Origin: Thermogutta sp.
GTDB lineage: Bacteria > Planctomycetota > Planctomycetia > Pirellulales > Thermoguttaceae
Reading direction: 5' to 3'
NCBI GenBank assembly: GCA_012798155.1
Contig: JAAZNR010000514.1
Location: 1 to 13,572 of the forward strand
Length of the DNA: 13,572 nt
Shown: one piece after another, positions 12,478-13,572 of the stretch
Numbering within the stretch: position 1 is the first letter of the stretch
How the letters are laid out: every line of letters begins with the position of its first letter
Notes under the pieces: generated by a model
Seen by the model: only the letters and a program-made list of their open reading frames with translations
What the model was told of the DNA's origin: nothing
Database searches by the model: none
Translations under genes and position numbers: made by a program

Positions 12478-13572
12478 TGTTTCTCTCCTTCCGTTAGCGA
12501 TGGTTCTTTGGAAACTGTCTCCGAAGCGGCGATCACTCGGTTGATCACCTCGGCAAAGGCTCGCGCGGCGGGGCTGTCGGCGAAACGGTGGATGTAAGGT
12601 ATGCCGCCGTCGCCGCAGGTCACGATCTGAGGGTCGATGGGGATGCGACCCAGGAACGGAACGCCCATCTCGCGGGCCAGCGACTCGCCGCCTCCGGTCT
12701 TGAACAAGTCGATCCGCCCGCCGCAGTGCGGGCACGTCAGCCCGCTCATGTTCTCGATGATACCGACCACCGGCATCGACACCTTCTCGCAGAAGGAAAC
12801 CGACCGGCGAACGTCGGCGATCGCCAGGTCTTGCGGGGTGGTGACGAGGATCGCGCCGGCCGGCTGACCCGCCAATTGCGCGACCGACAACGGTTCGTCA
12901 CCGGTGCCGGGCGGGGCGTCGATCACTAGGTAGTCGAGAGGTCCCCACGCCACGTCTTTGAGGAACTGCTTGATGACGCCGTATTTCAGCGGCCCCCGCC
13001 AGATGACCGCATCGCGGTTGCCGGACAAGAAGAAGGCGATGGAGATGACCTTCAGGTTGTCGCCGATCTCCAGCGGCACCAATTCGCCCTCATGGGCCAC
13101 GACGCGGGCGTCATCCAGCCCCATAAGCTTGGGGATGCTCGGCCCATGGATATCGACGTCGAGTAGCCCCACGCGCCTTCCGGCCAGGGAAAGCGCAATC
13201 GCCAGGTTGGCCGCCACCGTGCTCTTGCCTACGCCTCCCTTGCCGGACATCACCAGGAGCTTCCGGCCGATCTGGCACATCCGCCGGGTCAGCGCCTGGC
13301 GGTCGCGGAAGTCCTGTTCCGACTCGTCGGCCCTACGCTGCTTCGAGGGACAGTCGGCGTTGGAACACTCGCTGCACTGTTCGGTGGTTCGCCGCCCCTG
13401 GTAGTCGCGAATGGCCGCCTGGAGCGTATCCGCCGCCAAAAGGGCACAGTGTTCCGATTCCTTGGGTAGCCCGCCCAGGGCTTCGAGCACGTCTTTCTGC
13501 TTGATCTGGAGAGCTTCTTTGAGAAGCTTGCCGGTAGCCAGCTCGGTCGCCATGCTGCCGGCGGCCCGCGAC
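12474..13572 (-). CDS. NifU/IscU C-terminal part fused to Mrp/NBP35-type Fe-S carrier ATPase (partial at right edge)
   Basis: Residues are counted from the ATG at 13553. The Mrp part has Walker A MSGKGGVGKST (102-112), LDVDIHGPSIP (131-141), IDAPPGTGD (211-219) and the Fe-S binding C-x2-C in LTCPHCGGR (272-280). In front of it, residues 1-55 match the end of a NifU/IscU scaffold: MATELATGKLLKEAL, EALGGLP and EHCALLAADTLQAAIRDY, with C36 at the conserved third scaffold cysteine. A cysteine-rich linker (CSECSNADC, 60-68) joins the two. Upstream of the ATG the frame remains open to the window edge (SRAAGS), again resembling the IscU segment before MATEL. The true start is therefore probably beyond 13572, and the gene is a NifU-Mrp fusion. 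The protein should assemble and deliver Fe-S clusters in the cytoplasm. Confidence 0.9.
   Translation of the reverse strand, partial: SRAAGSMATELATGKLLKEALQIKQKDVLEALGGLPKESEHCALLAADTLQAAIRDYQGRRTTEQCSECSNADCPSKQRRADESEQDFRDRQALTRRMCQIGRKLLVMSGKGGVGKSTVAANLAIALSLAGRRVGLLDVDIHGPSIPKLMGLDDARVVAHEGELVPLEIGDNLKVISIAFFLSGNRDAVIWRGPLKYGVIKQFLKDVAWGPLDYLVIDAPPGTGDEPLSVAQLAGQPAGAILVTTPQDLAIADVRRSVSFCEKVSMPVVGIIENMSGLTCPHCGGRIDLFKTGGGESLAREMGVPFLGRIPIDPQIVTCGDGGIPYIHRFADSPAARAFAEVINRVIAASETVSKEPSLTEGEKQ

Overview
All credible genes in this GC-rich window lie on the minus strand, so transcription runs from right (13572) to left (1). No taxonomic marker gene is present. A cysteine/tyrosine-rich secreted repeat protein, an intergenic palindromic element made of 'CGCAGAG'-type words, and many redox, Fe-S and NifX-type genes together suggest a Planctomycetota-like or similar environmental bacterium with an anaerobic or microaerobic lifestyle. 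That placement is an inference of modest confidence.

Right half (about 13572 to 7719): a metal/Fe-S maturation neighbourhood. It starts with an Mrp/NBP35 P-loop ATPase that carries the C-terminal part of a NifU/IscU scaffold in the same frame and runs off the right edge. Then follow a NifX-like protein, a PaaI-like hotdog thioesterase and a COG1237-type metallo-beta-lactamase-fold protein, packed with 4-base overlaps or an 8-base gap. A 200-bp MITE-like element with inverted ends and a 14-bp direct repeat sits exactly at the 3' end of the MBL gene. Next come a secreted Cys/Tyr heptad-repeat protein and a second tight cluster: a DUF6951-like protein, a second NifX-like protein, a DUF89 phosphatase-like protein and an exported C_GCAxxG_C_C redox protein.

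Middle (7718 to 6039): an intergenic stretch with a large imperfect palindrome, a Nudix hydrolase and a Thi4-type thiazole synthase. A gene-poor 410-bp stretch follows, holding a 29-bp tandem duplication.

Left half (5628 to 1): a phage-defence-like operon. It begins with a small excisionase-type HTH protein. A four-copy 23-bp tandem repeat overlaps that gene's stop codon. Next is a large SNF2-type helicase with a C-terminal DUF3883 domain that shows D...ExK nuclease-like residues, then the DarT/DarG DNA ADP-ribosylation toxin-antitoxin pair, a 48-residue ORF, and the first codons of what looks like a DUF1156 adenine methylase.

The most striking observation is that darTG is bracketed by two 79-bp direct repeats (75/79 identical by hand count). 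One copy is the helicase 3' end and the other is the 48-residue ORF. This looks like a toxin-antitoxin cassette spliced into a helicase-methylase operon, leaving behind an orphan copy of the helicase tail that still feeds translation of the methylase.
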